Below are positions 54,037-62,214 of a stretch of DNA of 64,000 nucleotides, in pieces. Location of the stretch: positions 2,418,001-2,482,000 of the forward strand of contig NZ_CP160452.1 of NCBI RefSeq assembly GCF_041295575.1. Direction: 5' to 3'. The notes under the pieces were generated by a model. That model ran no database searches. It was not told the origin of the DNA and saw only the letters and a list, made by a program, of their open reading frames with translations. Numbering within the stretch: the first letter of the stretch is position 1; every line of letters starts with the position of its first letter. Source of the stretch: Sporosarcina pasteurii (lineage in GTDB: Bacteria; Bacillota; Bacilli; Bacillales_A; Planococcaceae). The position numbers were made by a program, and so were the translations under genes.

Positions 54037-54291
54037 TTATTTATCTTGTTTCCGGTCTTCCGGAGAAAAATCTGAGCGTTCAAATTCCTCTGCTGCCTCG
54101 GCAAGTCGCATTTGAGCTTCCTGGTAATTTTCATTGCCATCTTTATGGTTTTGCGCTAAATTCTGTCGTGCAATTTCTTGCTGATTCAACCTTGGATCTC
54201 GATGTTGGATAAAGCTATTCGAATGTTCTTGACGATTTATATTGAGCTTTACCCCTCTATCATGATGTGATTTATTATCTTTTTTCGCCAC
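54037..54291 (-). CDS. Small hydrophilic protein, 84 aa, unknown function
   Basis: A very polar Asn/Gln/His/Glu-rich protein without hydrophobic segments (RLNQQEIARQNLAQNHKDGNENYQEAQMRLAEAAEEFE), probably helical or disordered. GTG 54291 has AAAGGAG eight bases upstream; an upstream in-frame GTG at 54300 lies within that ribosome site. Its composition and position next to a SASP gene suggest a possible spore protein, but I recognise no family. Confidence 0.6.
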   Translation of the reverse strand: MAKKDNKSHHDRGVKLNINRQEHSNSFIQHRDPRLNQQEIARQNLAQNHKDGNENYQEAQMRLAEAAEEFERSDFSPEDRKQDK

Positions 54292-54392
54292 AGTTGCCAC
54301 TCCTTTGTTGGAATTAACGAATTGTGATTAGTATTCGCTGTTTCTGCGACGGTATACATGAACGAATTGCATGATGGTTTTTTTGGCCATGA

Positions 54393-55850
54393 CTACAGAT
54401 AATTCTTGGCTTTTCGTCTGCGCAACTTATTTCTAATTTTTTTACTAAAAGTTGCCGCAACGAGATAAAATGATAGCGCAATACCTGTAACCGCCGTGAT
54501 AAGCGATATCCATTCAAACAGTGTATAATTCATAAAATCTTTCCACCCCGAATGCGTTTTCCAGTCTTCAATCACTAGATTCATCCCGTAAATACCTGAG
54601 ATGACTGTGAAAATCGTAAGGATAAATAGCAACGTATTCATTCGGTCAGCCGCTAAGTTTTCTTGACTCTTATACAACGCTTGCAAAGTATTAGTCACTT
54701 CTTTGAAATACGAATCAATTTGGAAGGCTTTACGGAACATAATAGTCAATTCTTTTCCCTCTGCTCGCGTACTTACGTCTTTGTTATAATACAACGAAGA
54801 AAATAAAGTTATAAATTTGATAAGAGATTTTACATATTCATCATCTTTATCCCAGTCAATTTTACTATATTCATAAGCTACTCGAAGCAACATCGTTTTA
54901 TAAAAATAATGCAAAAGATAATTATAATAGTGCGTTCCCATAAACTGAGATAGCATTCTCTCTGTATCATTTGGCAGTTCGTTTGAGATTGTCATAAAAG
55001 CGTGTCCAGTTATGATTGTGTATGTATGAGGCGCCCATCTGTCATGCATATATTTATTAAGAAAGCGTTGTACATAAGATGGATTATTTGCTGAAATAAA
55101 AACCTCACCATTCGGCGTTCGTCCATCTATAGTTCCCATTCGGTACAATTGATCCTCTGTAATTGGAGTATTATCCAGACTAAAAAGAAACGCCGAAACT
55201 AACATTCTTTCATCCTCAATGTAAGGGAATGAACCAAAATATCTATCTGGTTTCTCATCAGGCAACATGTATCTCTCCATTACCGGACAAAGCAATGTAA
55301 ATAGAAAATCATAAACAGATATAGAATTTCCGCTTTGTGGATGCAATATGTATGCGCCGCGCTCTTCATCTAACTTAGACTCCACCGCTCTAAAATGTTG
55401 GGCAAAATCGAGAACGTCTGCAAGATCTTTTTCTTCTTTGTCCAACGTTACTCTTATCGTTAAAAATGCAAATCCAAAGGGGCCTAGCATAACATCTATA
55501 GTTGGAACATAAAACGGAAACGTCTTGCCATGAATACAAATGATAAAAGATTCTCCGATCGACTTCGTAAAACGGTGAAACCCATGTTCATTTAAGGATT
55601 CCGGAAACAGAATATGTTCTGTGTAAGGCAAAAAATATTGTTCTAGTTCTTGAGTATCAACTGAAATTTCGTCTCCAAATATATTTTCATGGTCCTTATT
55701 TTGGTCATTTAATTTAAAGAAAGCAAATCCATTCTCTTCGAGTGAACGAGCAAAATCCAACTTTTCTCCATTGTCAAACCCTACCGGTAAAATGAAGGAA
55801 AGATACGTTCGACCAATTGACAGTTCTGTTGCTTTTATTTTTTCTATCAT
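54393..55850 (-). CDS. CorA-like membrane protein with GMN motif and unrecognised N-terminal domain
   Basis: A 485-residue protein with a large soluble N-terminal region (about 1-400) and two TM helices at the C-terminus. The first ends in FTVISGIYGMNL, the GMN signature of CorA-type magnesium/cobalt channels, preceded by the stalk-like helix NTLQALYKSQENLAADRMNTLL. A basic tail KKIRNKLRRRKAKNYL follows. The N-terminal part is longer than in standard CorA (about 316 residues) and I see no familiar motif in it. ATG 55850 has AAAGGGCG upstream. Cation transport is plausible; a sensor role is also possible. Confidence 0.7.
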   Translation of the reverse strand: MIEKIKATELSIGRTYLSFILPVGFDNGEKLDFARSLEENGFAFFKLNDQNKDHENIFGDEISVDTQELEQYFLPYTEHILFPESLNEHGFHRFTKSIGESFIICIHGKTFPFYVPTIDVMLGPFGFAFLTIRVTLDKEEKDLADVLDFAQHFRAVESKLDEERGAYILHPQSGNSISVYDFLFTLLCPVMERYMLPDEKPDRYFGSFPYIEDERMLVSAFLFSLDNTPITEDQLYRMGTIDGRTPNGEVFISANNPSYVQRFLNKYMHDRWAPHTYTIITGHAFMTISNELPNDTERMLSQFMGTHYYNYLLHYFYKTMLLRVAYEYSKIDWDKDDEYVKSLIKFITLFSSLYYNKDVSTRAEGKELTIMFRKAFQIDSYFKEVTNTLQALYKSQENLAADRMNTLLFILTIFTVISGIYGMNLVIEDWKTHSGWKDFMNYTLFEWISLITAVTGIALSFYLVAATFSKKIRNKLRRRKAKNYL

Positions 55851-55914
55851 TAGGTATCGCCCTTTCCACAAGCTTAAAGACTTGTAATGGGATTTCCCGA
55901 ATGAGAGAAAAGTA

Positions 55915-55973
55915 AACCTACGCTATCCTTGAAGTCTTTCTGAAGATCAAGGAGATTTTAGGTTTCATTGAAT
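55915..55973. promoter_or_regulatory. Two-part hairpin in the leader of the CorA-like gene
   Basis: AAACCTA/TAGGTTT encloses CCTTGA/TCAAGG. It lies 70-120 bases before the CorA-like start. I looked for M-box (magnesium riboswitch) motifs here and did not find them. Confidence 0.35.
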
Positions 55974-55984
55974 AAAATTGGGGT

Positions 55985-56366
55985 ATATTAAAAATACAAG
56001 GCTACATTACTAATTGAAGAACTGTGAATCACAGGGAACCATTTACGTGGAACTGCACAGCCTTGGCGGAAAATTTGCATGACTGACGGACAAACAATCT
56101 CGTCATGATTCTTATGGGACAGACAAAGGATGTTTAGTCAGAAAATAAGTTTTTTGTTTAAGTCCAACAAAAGCCTACTGTGGAAGGTCTGTGTTACAGA
56201 CAGAAAATTGTAACCTCCTTATCCCCATCGGATTAAGAAGACAGTATGGCATTATTGACTGGAAGACGAGAAAAAAGTATCGTCAGACAGAATGGTATTG
56301 TAGACAAATTTTCCGAAAGAAGTTGAAAAAGCATGGTTGCTTTTTTTAGCACCATGCTTTTTGCAA
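55985..56366 (+). ncRNA. Candidate structured RNA, about 370 nt, with C-rich unpaired segment
   Basis: It fills most of the gene-free stretch 55851-56448. Helices: AAGGCT/AGCCTT enclosing CTGTG-AAT-CACAG, CATGAC/GTCATG, GTCTGT-GTT-ACAGAC. A long terminator follows at about 56326-56366 (AAAAAGCATGGT with ACCATGCTTTTT). CCTCCTTATCCCC at 56214-56226 could pair with ribosome-binding sites, as in Gram-positive regulatory RNAs. The promoter is poor (only a TATATT-like -10 at 55984), no ORF with a ribosome site is present, and I cannot assign a family. Confidence 0.35.
56326..56366 (+). terminator. Terminator at the end of the RNA region before yvlD
   Basis: A 12-bp stem flanking a T-rich loop, then CTTTTTGCAATTTTT. 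Confidence 0.75.
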
Positions 56367-56448
56367 TTTTTATGAAACAATAATATCTTTCAGACTTCAT
56401 ACAATAAGATAAGTTGATTGTAACCATTAACTGAAAGGTTGTGATTCA

Positions 56449-56808
56449 ATGAAATGGTTCGGCGGCATTTTAGTAAATGCCTTTCTATTTCTACTGCTCT
56501 CTTTAATTATTCCTAGCTTTCATGTCGAAAGCATAGGTACCGCCATTTTGGCCAGTTTCATTTTAGCGCTCGTCAATATACTCGTCCGACCTCTGCTTGT
56601 TTTATTTACATTACCCGCTACAATTTTTACGCTCGGTTTATTCTTATTCATTATTAACGCCTTAATGTTAATCCTTACACATAAAATCGTCGGAAATGGG
56701 TTTGTCATTGACAGTTTTGGAATCGCATTACTCATTGCGTTTCTGATGTCAATCTTGAATCTGATTTTGAACACGACTGTTTTAAAAGCCTCATATAAAC
56801 TCGGCTAA
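56449..56808 (+). CDS. yvlD: Phage-holin-4-2-like membrane protein (YvlD family)
   Basis: A 119-residue protein with four TM helices, starting MKWFGGILVNAFLFLLLSLIIPSF. It contains the conserved ILALVNILVRPLLVLFTLPATIFTLGLFLFIINALML and the C-terminal IALLIAFLMSILNLIL. This is the YvlD/DUF360 family, named holin-like by similarity only; no phage genes are nearby. GAAAGG lies upstream of the ATG. Confidence 0.85.
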   Translation: MKWFGGILVNAFLFLLLSLIIPSFHVESIGTAILASFILALVNILVRPLLVLFTLPATIFTLGLFLFIINALMLILTHKIVGNGFVIDSFGIALLIAFLMSILNLILNTTVLKASYKLG

Positions 56809-56926
56809 CTTCTAGCAGAGTTTATTTGTTTCATCATTTACTCGCAATAAGAAACAGATGTGCTATAATCAGTTTCCTTGACGTTAGACTAAAGGAAAAG
56901 TTTTGTTTTATTGGAGGAAGATTAAT

Positions 56927-58045
56927 TTGAGGAAGTTTGTATTAGTTCCTTTGCTTTTATTATCTGTATGGCTTTTAGCTAGTTGTACAAATGACGTGAC
57001 GCCCCCTAATGGGAAAAAGATTGATGAAAATAGTATGCAAGTAGTAACTTTTGAAACATCTCCATTTTTACGTGTTCATTACATTGAGGCTGGACAGGCA
57101 GATGCGAGTTTACTGCAATTGGTTGATGAAGAGGAAACCATCAATATTTTAATTGATACAGGAGATTGGAATGCGAACGATGTGGTTACTTATTTACAAA
57201 AAGAAAAAATTAGCGAGATTGACTTAATTACAGTTACGCATCCACATGCGGATCATCTAGGGCAATTGGATAAAATCATTAACACTTTCACTGTTGGAGA
57301 AGTATGGATGAACGGGGACACAACGAATTCCCAAGTATTTCTGAATGCTCTAGAGGCGATTGAAACAAATGAAGTTGATTACTATGAACCAAGAGCAGGC
57401 GAAACGTTTGATATCGGTCCCCTACAAATCGATGTTGTACATCCCACCGATTTATCGTTAAATACAAATAGTAACTCAATCGTTATGCGTATCCAATACG
57501 GCGATATTGCTTTCTTGTTCACAGGCGATGCAGAGCGTGCGGCAGAAGATAAAATGCTTGCAAGCGGCGCTAATTTAAACGCCCACATTTTACATCTTGG
57601 CCATCATGGTTCTAAAACGTCAACCAGTGTACCATTTTTAGAAGCAGTCAATCCTGAAGTTGCGATTTATTCAGCAGGAATGAATAACGCCTATGGTCTT
57701 CCGGATATGGAAGTGATTGGGCGAGTAAATGCACATCATTCAATCGTTTATGGAACAGATAAATACGGTACAATATTAGTAGAGACAGATGGTCATAAAT
57801 ATCATATTATGACTGAAAAACAAGGCACGCTACCTCCCCCAGTTCTAGCTGATACATGTGTCAACATTAACACAGCTTCTACTGAAGACTTACAACAAAT
57901 CATACATATTGGGGAGAAAACTGCCGCAGAACTTGTACGGCTTCGTCCATTTCAAACTTTGAATGATCTACTTACCCTCAACGGGATTGGTGAAAAACGT
58001 TTGGAAGATATTAAAGATCAGAATTTGGCTTGTATAGGAGGATAA
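56927..58045 (+). CDS. Extracellular ComEC-like metallo-beta-lactamase-fold lipoprotein with C-terminal HhH domain
   Basis: A 372-residue lipoprotein (lipobox LLASC). The central MBL domain resembles the one in ComEC: VTHPHADHLGQLD (HxHxDH), FTGDAE and LGHHGSKTSTS. The C-terminal ComEA-like helix-hairpin-helix has CVNINTASTEDLQQIIHIGEKTAAELV and LNGIGEKRLEDI. TTG 56927 has GGAGGAAG six bases upstream and gives a proper signal peptide. Nuclease or phosphodiesterase activity on extracellular DNA is plausible but unproven. The DUF3006 gene follows four bases later. Confidence 0.85.
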   Translation: MRKFVLVPLLLLSVWLLASCTNDVTPPNGKKIDENSMQVVTFETSPFLRVHYIEAGQADASLLQLVDEEETINILIDTGDWNANDVVTYLQKEKISEIDLITVTHPHADHLGQLDKIINTFTVGEVWMNGDTTNSQVFLNALEAIETNEVDYYEPRAGETFDIGPLQIDVVHPTDLSLNTNSNSIVMRIQYGDIAFLFTGDAERAAEDKMLASGANLNAHILHLGHHGSKTSTSVPFLEAVNPEVAIYSAGMNNAYGLPDMEVIGRVNAHHSIVYGTDKYGTILVETDGHKYHIMTEKQGTLPPPVLADTCVNINTASTEDLQQIIHIGEKTAAELVRLRPFQTLNDLLTLNGIGEKRLEDIKDQNLACIGG

Positions 58046-58048
58046 TAA

Positions 58049-58312
58049 ATGGATTCAGCATACTATGATCGGATGTCAGGTAACAATCAAGCTGTACTTC
58101 TCGTAGAAAGTATTCAAAAAGAATTTATACTTCCCGCTACTTCACTCCCATCAGGTAGTAAGCCTGGCAGTTGGTTTCATGTTACTGTCCAGAATGATAC
58201 CATCACTTCAATTAAAATTGATGAAGCTAAAACGAGTGCAATGAAGGACGACATCCAAAGCCGTCTAGCACGTCTTCAATCCAATAAGAAAAGTCGTTTT
58301 AAACGGCGATAA
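58049..58312 (+). CDS. DUF3006-family small protein
   Basis: An 87-residue protein with a short beta-rich domain (QAVLLVESIQKEFILPATSLPSGSKPGSWFHVTVQNDTITSIKID) and a basic tail NKKSRFKRR. DUF3006 proteins are often encoded next to ComEC-like MBL proteins, as here. It probably assists or regulates that protein. AGGAGG precedes the ATG, and the gap to the upstream gene is only three bases. Confidence 0.8.
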   Translation: MDSAYYDRMSGNNQAVLLVESIQKEFILPATSLPSGSKPGSWFHVTVQNDTITSIKIDEAKTSAMKDDIQSRLARLQSNKKSRFKRR

Positions 58313-58315
58313 TTT

Positions 58316-58346
58316 GAAAGGAGTCCTTAGGGGCTTCTTTTTTATT
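58316..58346 (+). terminator. Terminator of the MBL-DUF3006 operon
   Basis: A bulged stem around AAAGGAGTCC and GGGGCTTCTTT followed by a T-run. Confidence 0.6.
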
Positions 58347-58439
58347 AGCTCGAGGTAGACGGGGAGTGGACAATTACTGAAAGAGTAAAAGACTAAATGC
58401 GGTCTGTTGATCCACATTTCCACATTTAGTCTATTTCCA

Positions 58440-59363
58440 TTAAGGAAGGTTATTCAAAAAGTTTTGATAGGCAAATCCTTTTACTTCGTCTTCACGATAA
58501 CGCTTTAATAATTCATTAATTAAATTTGGGTGCATGGAGGCATCTTCTAACTGAATAATTTTTGTGGAAATCCCGTCAAAGTCTGAACCTAACCCGATGT
58601 GATTAACGCCACCTAAAGAACAAAGATGGTCAATATGCAATATGAGGTCATCAATTGTCACATCGCCTTCACTTTTTACAAACTGGGGACAATAAACAAC
58701 ATGAACCAACCCGTTTTTTGCAAACATCGCTGACACTTGTTTATCAGATAAATTTCTTGGATGGTCACAAATTGCTTTCGCATTTGAATGACTGGCAATT
58801 GGATACTTTGCTTCTTCCATCACATCCCAAAAAGCATTTTCACTTAAATGCGAGACATCTGTTAAGATTTTATGGTCGTTATTAAATTGGACAACCTCAC
58901 GTCCAAAGTCAGTGAGGCCTGCTCCCCTAGGTTCTCCCACCCCGTCAGCCGCTAAATTGGCATTATTCCAAGTGAGTCCAATAGAGCGAACACCTAGCTC
59001 ATATAAAATGGTCAACTTTTTCAAGTCATTCCCAATCGCATCCACACCTTCTAACGTTAATAACGCCCCGATTTCCCCCTCTTGTAATGTATCAAAATCA
59101 CTCCATTCCTTAATGAGCTTCATATTCTGATTTTTTCCGAGCACTTCTGTGTAAAAATAATACACTTGGTCCAGTACTGCTTGGAACTTTTCATTTGCAT
59201 CCATATTAGGCCATATGAAAATGGCAAATGCTTGCACGCGAACATTGCCCTTTATTAGCTTTTCATAATTCGTATCCAGTTCTGGTGCGTTTTCAAATGA
59301 TAATTTTCCTTTTGCTTCATATAACCTCAGTAAGACATCACAGTGTAGATCAATGACATGCAT
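58440..59363 (-). CDS. Membrane-dipeptidase-type metallopeptidase (M19)
   Basis: A 307-residue zinc dipeptidase of the renal dipeptidase family (amidohydrolase fold), often acting on D-residue dipeptides. Metal ligands: DLHCDVLL at the N-terminus, LTLEGVDAIG, ILTDVSHLSE, IASHSNAKAI and HIGLGSDFDGI. It has no signal peptide, so it is cytosolic. It is the third gene of an operon with a serine hydrolase and a class I glutamine-amidotransferase-like hydrolase, starting three bases after that gene. Confidence 0.9.
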   Translation of the reverse strand: MHVIDLHCDVLLRLYEAKGKLSFENAPELDTNYEKLIKGNVRVQAFAIFIWPNMDANEKFQAVLDQVYYFYTEVLGKNQNMKLIKEWSDFDTLQEGEIGALLTLEGVDAIGNDLKKLTILYELGVRSIGLTWNNANLAADGVGEPRGAGLTDFGREVVQFNNDHKILTDVSHLSENAFWDVMEEAKYPIASHSNAKAICDHPRNLSDKQVSAMFAKNGLVHVVYCPQFVKSEGDVTIDDLILHIDHLCSLGGVNHIGLGSDFDGISTKIIQLEDASMHPNLINELLKRYREDEVKGFAYQNFLNNLP

Positions 59364-59366
59364 TTT

Positions 59367-60080
59367 TTACCCTCTACTTTCCTGGCTTTTGTGAATAAAT
59401 GCCTCAAAAATTTTAATAGAAATCTTATCCTCTTTTTGTACCAATGCTTCTGGATGCCATTGTACACCTAAAACAAATGGGTGAATTGTACTTTCGATTG
59501 CCTCGATCACCCCATCGGTTGCAATGCCGCAAATCTGCAATGGTTGTGGTACATCTTTCACGGCTTGATGATGAAATGAGTTTACTTTTATCCTTTCTTC
59601 ATTCACAAGTTTTTGAAGTAAACTTCCTTTTTTTAATTTCACGAAATGGCTTGGGTGACAAGTAGGTGCCTGTTGACTATGTTGAATCGTTGTTTTTTCA
59701 CGTTGATGATAGATATCTTGGTACATATTTCCACCTACCGCAACATTTATAATTTGAAGACCGCGACAAATGCCAAGCAGCGGCTTTCTCGTCCGTAACA
59801 CCTCTTTTGCTAATGCAATTTCAGCAACATCACGCATTGGGTCTACCTTGCCTAGGTGAATATGTGGCTCCTCGCCAAATAAAGTCGGGTCAATATCACC
59901 ACCGCCCGTCAGCACAATCCCATCTACAACACGAACTAGATCCCCTATATTCTTCGATAGATTACTCGGGAGAATGATTGGGTTTCCACCCGCTTTTAAA
60001 ATTGCTTGGATATATGTCGCATTGACAATGGCTGCACCCTTTTTGTTTCTGCTTGCCGTAATCCCAATAACTGGTTTGAT
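59367..60080 (-). CDS. Gamma-glutamyl-gamma-aminobutyrate hydrolase-like protein (peptidase C26), probable ATC start
   Basis: A 237-residue class I glutamine-amidotransferase-like hydrolase. Motifs: IVLTGGGDIDPTLFGEEP, nucleophile Cys in LLGICRGLQIINVAVGG, and the C-terminal His-x-Glu in LGVQWHPEAL. AAAGGAGG ends 7 bases before ATC 60080, and the reading from there (start codon, then KPVIGITASR) aligns with homologues that begin MKPVIGITG. The only normal alternative, GTG 60131, adds 17 codons inside the upstream gene with no ribosome site. Initiation at AUC is therefore likely. Cleaves gamma-glutamyl compounds. Confidence 0.85.
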   Translation of the reverse strand: MKPVIGITASRNKKGAAIVNATYIQAILKAGGNPIILPSNLSKNIGDLVRVVDGIVLTGGGDIDPTLFGEEPHIHLGKVDPMRDVAEIALAKEVLRTRKPLLGICRGLQIINVAVGGNMYQDIYHQREKTTIQHSQQAPTCHPSHFVKLKKGSLLQKLVNEERIKVNSFHHQAVKDVPQPLQICGIATDGVIEAIESTIHPFVLGVQWHPEALVQKEDKISIKIFEAFIHKSQESRG

Positions 60081-60082
60081 TG

Positions 60083-61354
60083 CTACTCCTCCTTTTTTAC
60101 GTACATGCGAAGTCCGTAAAACAATGCCCACGCCTCATCATTTTCATTGAAATAAAAACGAATAGGCTCTTCAATCGGTTTTAGAACAAGGGTCTCTTCG
60201 TTACTTGCACGAAGCATGTAATTTTTCCCTTCTACCGTTGCTTGTAGCTGTCCAATGGCTGAGCTAATTTCGATGACTGCTCCTTCTCCTGTTTGATACG
60301 TCCCGATAAACTTCGGCAATTCATACTCCTTCATATGATAATGGGGTTCAATGGACCTTAAACATGTCAATGGAATCCCAAGTGCAGCATTCGCTGCGCA
60401 TAACCATATATCGCCTGCATTCACACCACTTACGTTTGTCAGCACAGCGATAACAATATTTTCTTCTGGAATAAAACCAAAGTTTGAAGAGACGCCAGGT
60501 TGTCCCCCACCGTGTTCAACAAGTGTGACGTCACCATAATTCGGTGTAATATGAAGACCATAGCCATAAGAGCGGGTTCCATGCGTTTGATGAACAGGTT
60601 GACTCATTATATTCGATTCTTTCAAATAAATTTGACCGTATTTGACTAAATCGAGTACAGTTGAACGAATGCCGCCTCCTGCCGCATAATTCCCAAGCGT
60701 TGGCCATGCACATTTTTTAAGAGATTCATTTTCAAATACATAAGGTGTGGCGACGTCATCATATTCTGCAACTTCACTTAACTCAAAAGTGGTCCTGTGC
60801 ATCTCGCTTGGCAGAATGATTTCTTTTTTTATAAACTCCTTATAATTCATACCTGTGACTTTTTCAATAATCGCACCGAGTAATAAAAACATATCATTGT
60901 TATAGCAAAAATATGCGCCTGGTTCACCTAACGGTTGTATGTCCGCTTCTTTTAAATAAAGTAGATGCTCCGTAAACTCTTTCAATTGTTCTTTCCGTTC
61001 TATTGTTGGTATGCCTGTTGTATGTGAGAGCAGATGATGGATTTTAATCGCTTCAACATTCTCGTATCCGCTCAATTCAAACTGTGGAAGATGTTGTTTC
61101 ACGGAGTCATCAAGAGCTAACTTTCCTTCTTCTACTAATTTCATAATCGCTAATGCTGTGAAAGATTTTGTTATGGATGCCGTACCAAAAATTGTATTTG
61201 GTGTTACCTTTTTATTATTTTCTATGTTTGCTTTTCCAAACCCTTTTGCAAATATCACTTCGTTATCTCTCGTAATTGCAACGGCAGCGCCTGGAATTTG
61301 TTCACGTTCCATGATTTCTTTAATCGCATTCTCGAGTGGTTGCCACTCTGTCAT
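60083..61354 (-). CDS. Serine hydrolase of the beta-lactamase/DD-peptidase (class C) family
   Basis: A 423-residue penicillin-recognising-type hydrolase with no clear signal peptide. Catalytic motifs: SITK (SxxK) near residue 60, YNND (YxN), and HGGG near the C-terminal third. An extra C-terminal beta domain follows from about residue 325. ATG 61354 is preferred; AAAGG lies nine bases upstream, and the frame extends to 61375. First gene of a three-gene operon with the C26 hydrolase and M19 dipeptidase. The set suggests breakdown of D-amino-acid or gamma-glutamyl peptides rather than drug resistance. Confidence 0.85.
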   Translation of the reverse strand: MTEWQPLENAIKEIMEREQIPGAAVAITRDNEVIFAKGFGKANIENNKKVTPNTIFGTASITKSFTALAIMKLVEEGKLALDDSVKQHLPQFELSGYENVEAIKIHHLLSHTTGIPTIERKEQLKEFTEHLLYLKEADIQPLGEPGAYFCYNNDMFLLLGAIIEKVTGMNYKEFIKKEIILPSEMHRTTFELSEVAEYDDVATPYVFENESLKKCAWPTLGNYAAGGGIRSTVLDLVKYGQIYLKESNIMSQPVHQTHGTRSYGYGLHITPNYGDVTLVEHGGGQPGVSSNFGFIPEENIVIAVLTNVSGVNAGDIWLCAANAALGIPLTCLRSIEPHYHMKEYELPKFIGTYQTGEGAVIEISSAIGQLQATVEGKNYMLRASNEETLVLKPIEEPIRFYFNENDEAWALFYGLRMYVKKEE

Positions 61355-61617
61355 TCTCCTCATCCTTTCGTGCATTTCAATGTTGTTAATTATTTGTATG
61401 TTAATACTCTATCATATATATTCACTGTTTTTAGTGAAATCAAAAAAGCGTAACATCTATTTCCCCACATAAACGAATAACTATATACACCTACTTCCTC
61501 TGTTTTTATATACCCAAATTTCTCTCTTTTGTACACCCTAATTTAAAGTAAGATGTATCACCGTCAGATACTTATTTGTGATAGGATATAACTTGATAGT
61601 TGAAGGAGTGAAATGTT

Positions 61618-62214
61618 TTGTTAAAACAAAAGATGCTGAGATATATTTCAGTAACACAAAACGAATCAATGAAAATTGAGTTATATAAAGAAGAGAAACG
61701 TTACGCAGAAAAGTACAATCTCATCCCAGCTAATGTGGAAGTGATTGAAAAAGATTGCAGAACAAGATTTCAAGATGCTTACGTAGAACGTTGTGAGAAG
61801 GAAACGATTGCACTCATTATCGTGGAAACGCCTAAATTTCTAGAGGAAAAAATTGATCATTTAAAGTCCCGTCAGGAAGAATTTCTTTATGTCGAGTCAG
61901 AGTTTTTTGACTTAGTAGGTGTTGATGCACTTTCAATGGAAATCGATGATGTATTTGGCACTTATACAGTTTTATTCGGTTTGAAAATGAACAAACAAAA
62001 TGAAACTGTCATTAAGACTTATTTAGACAATCATCTATCAGGTGAACGCGGCCGATATAGTGTAGCTTTTTCTGGCCAAGATAATCTGTGGAATATGAAT
62101 ATTGCAGTCAATTATATAGAAGGTTTCGAGGAAGACATGACATTTATAGAGGCGTATCAACTCGTCTACTCATTTATTTTCCAAATGGTCGAAACAATCG
62201 AGGAGCATCAATGA
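61618..62214 (+). CDS. Hypothetical cytosolic protein, 198 aa, coupled to TRM11-like gene
   Basis: An acidic soluble protein with alternating helices and strands (ERCEKETIALIIVETPKFLEEKIDHL, VFGTYTVLFGLKMNKQNETVIKTYLDNHL). I do not recognise a family and see no catalytic motif. Start TTG 61618 with GAAGGAG about ten bases upstream. Its stop overlaps the start of the methyltransferase gene by four bases (ATGA), so the two are translationally coupled and may work together. Confidence 0.65.
   Translation: MLKQKMLRYISVTQNESMKIELYKEEKRYAEKYNLIPANVEVIEKDCRTRFQDAYVERCEKETIALIIVETPKFLEEKIDHLKSRQEEFLYVESEFFDLVGVDALSMEIDDVFGTYTVLFGLKMNKQNETVIKTYLDNHLSGERGRYSVAFSGQDNLWNMNIAVNYIEGFEEDMTFIEAYQLVYSFIFQMVETIEEHQ

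Noticed and set aside
55915-55973. Hairpin considered as an M-box magnesium riboswitch for the CorA-like gene
   Set aside because: The conserved M-box segments (for example the GGTGAGGCTCCT-like and GCTGCCC-like blocks) are not visible on either strand.
56233-56427. A 64-codon minus-strand frame in the second RNA region
   Set aside because: No ribosome site, and it overlaps the terminator hairpin.
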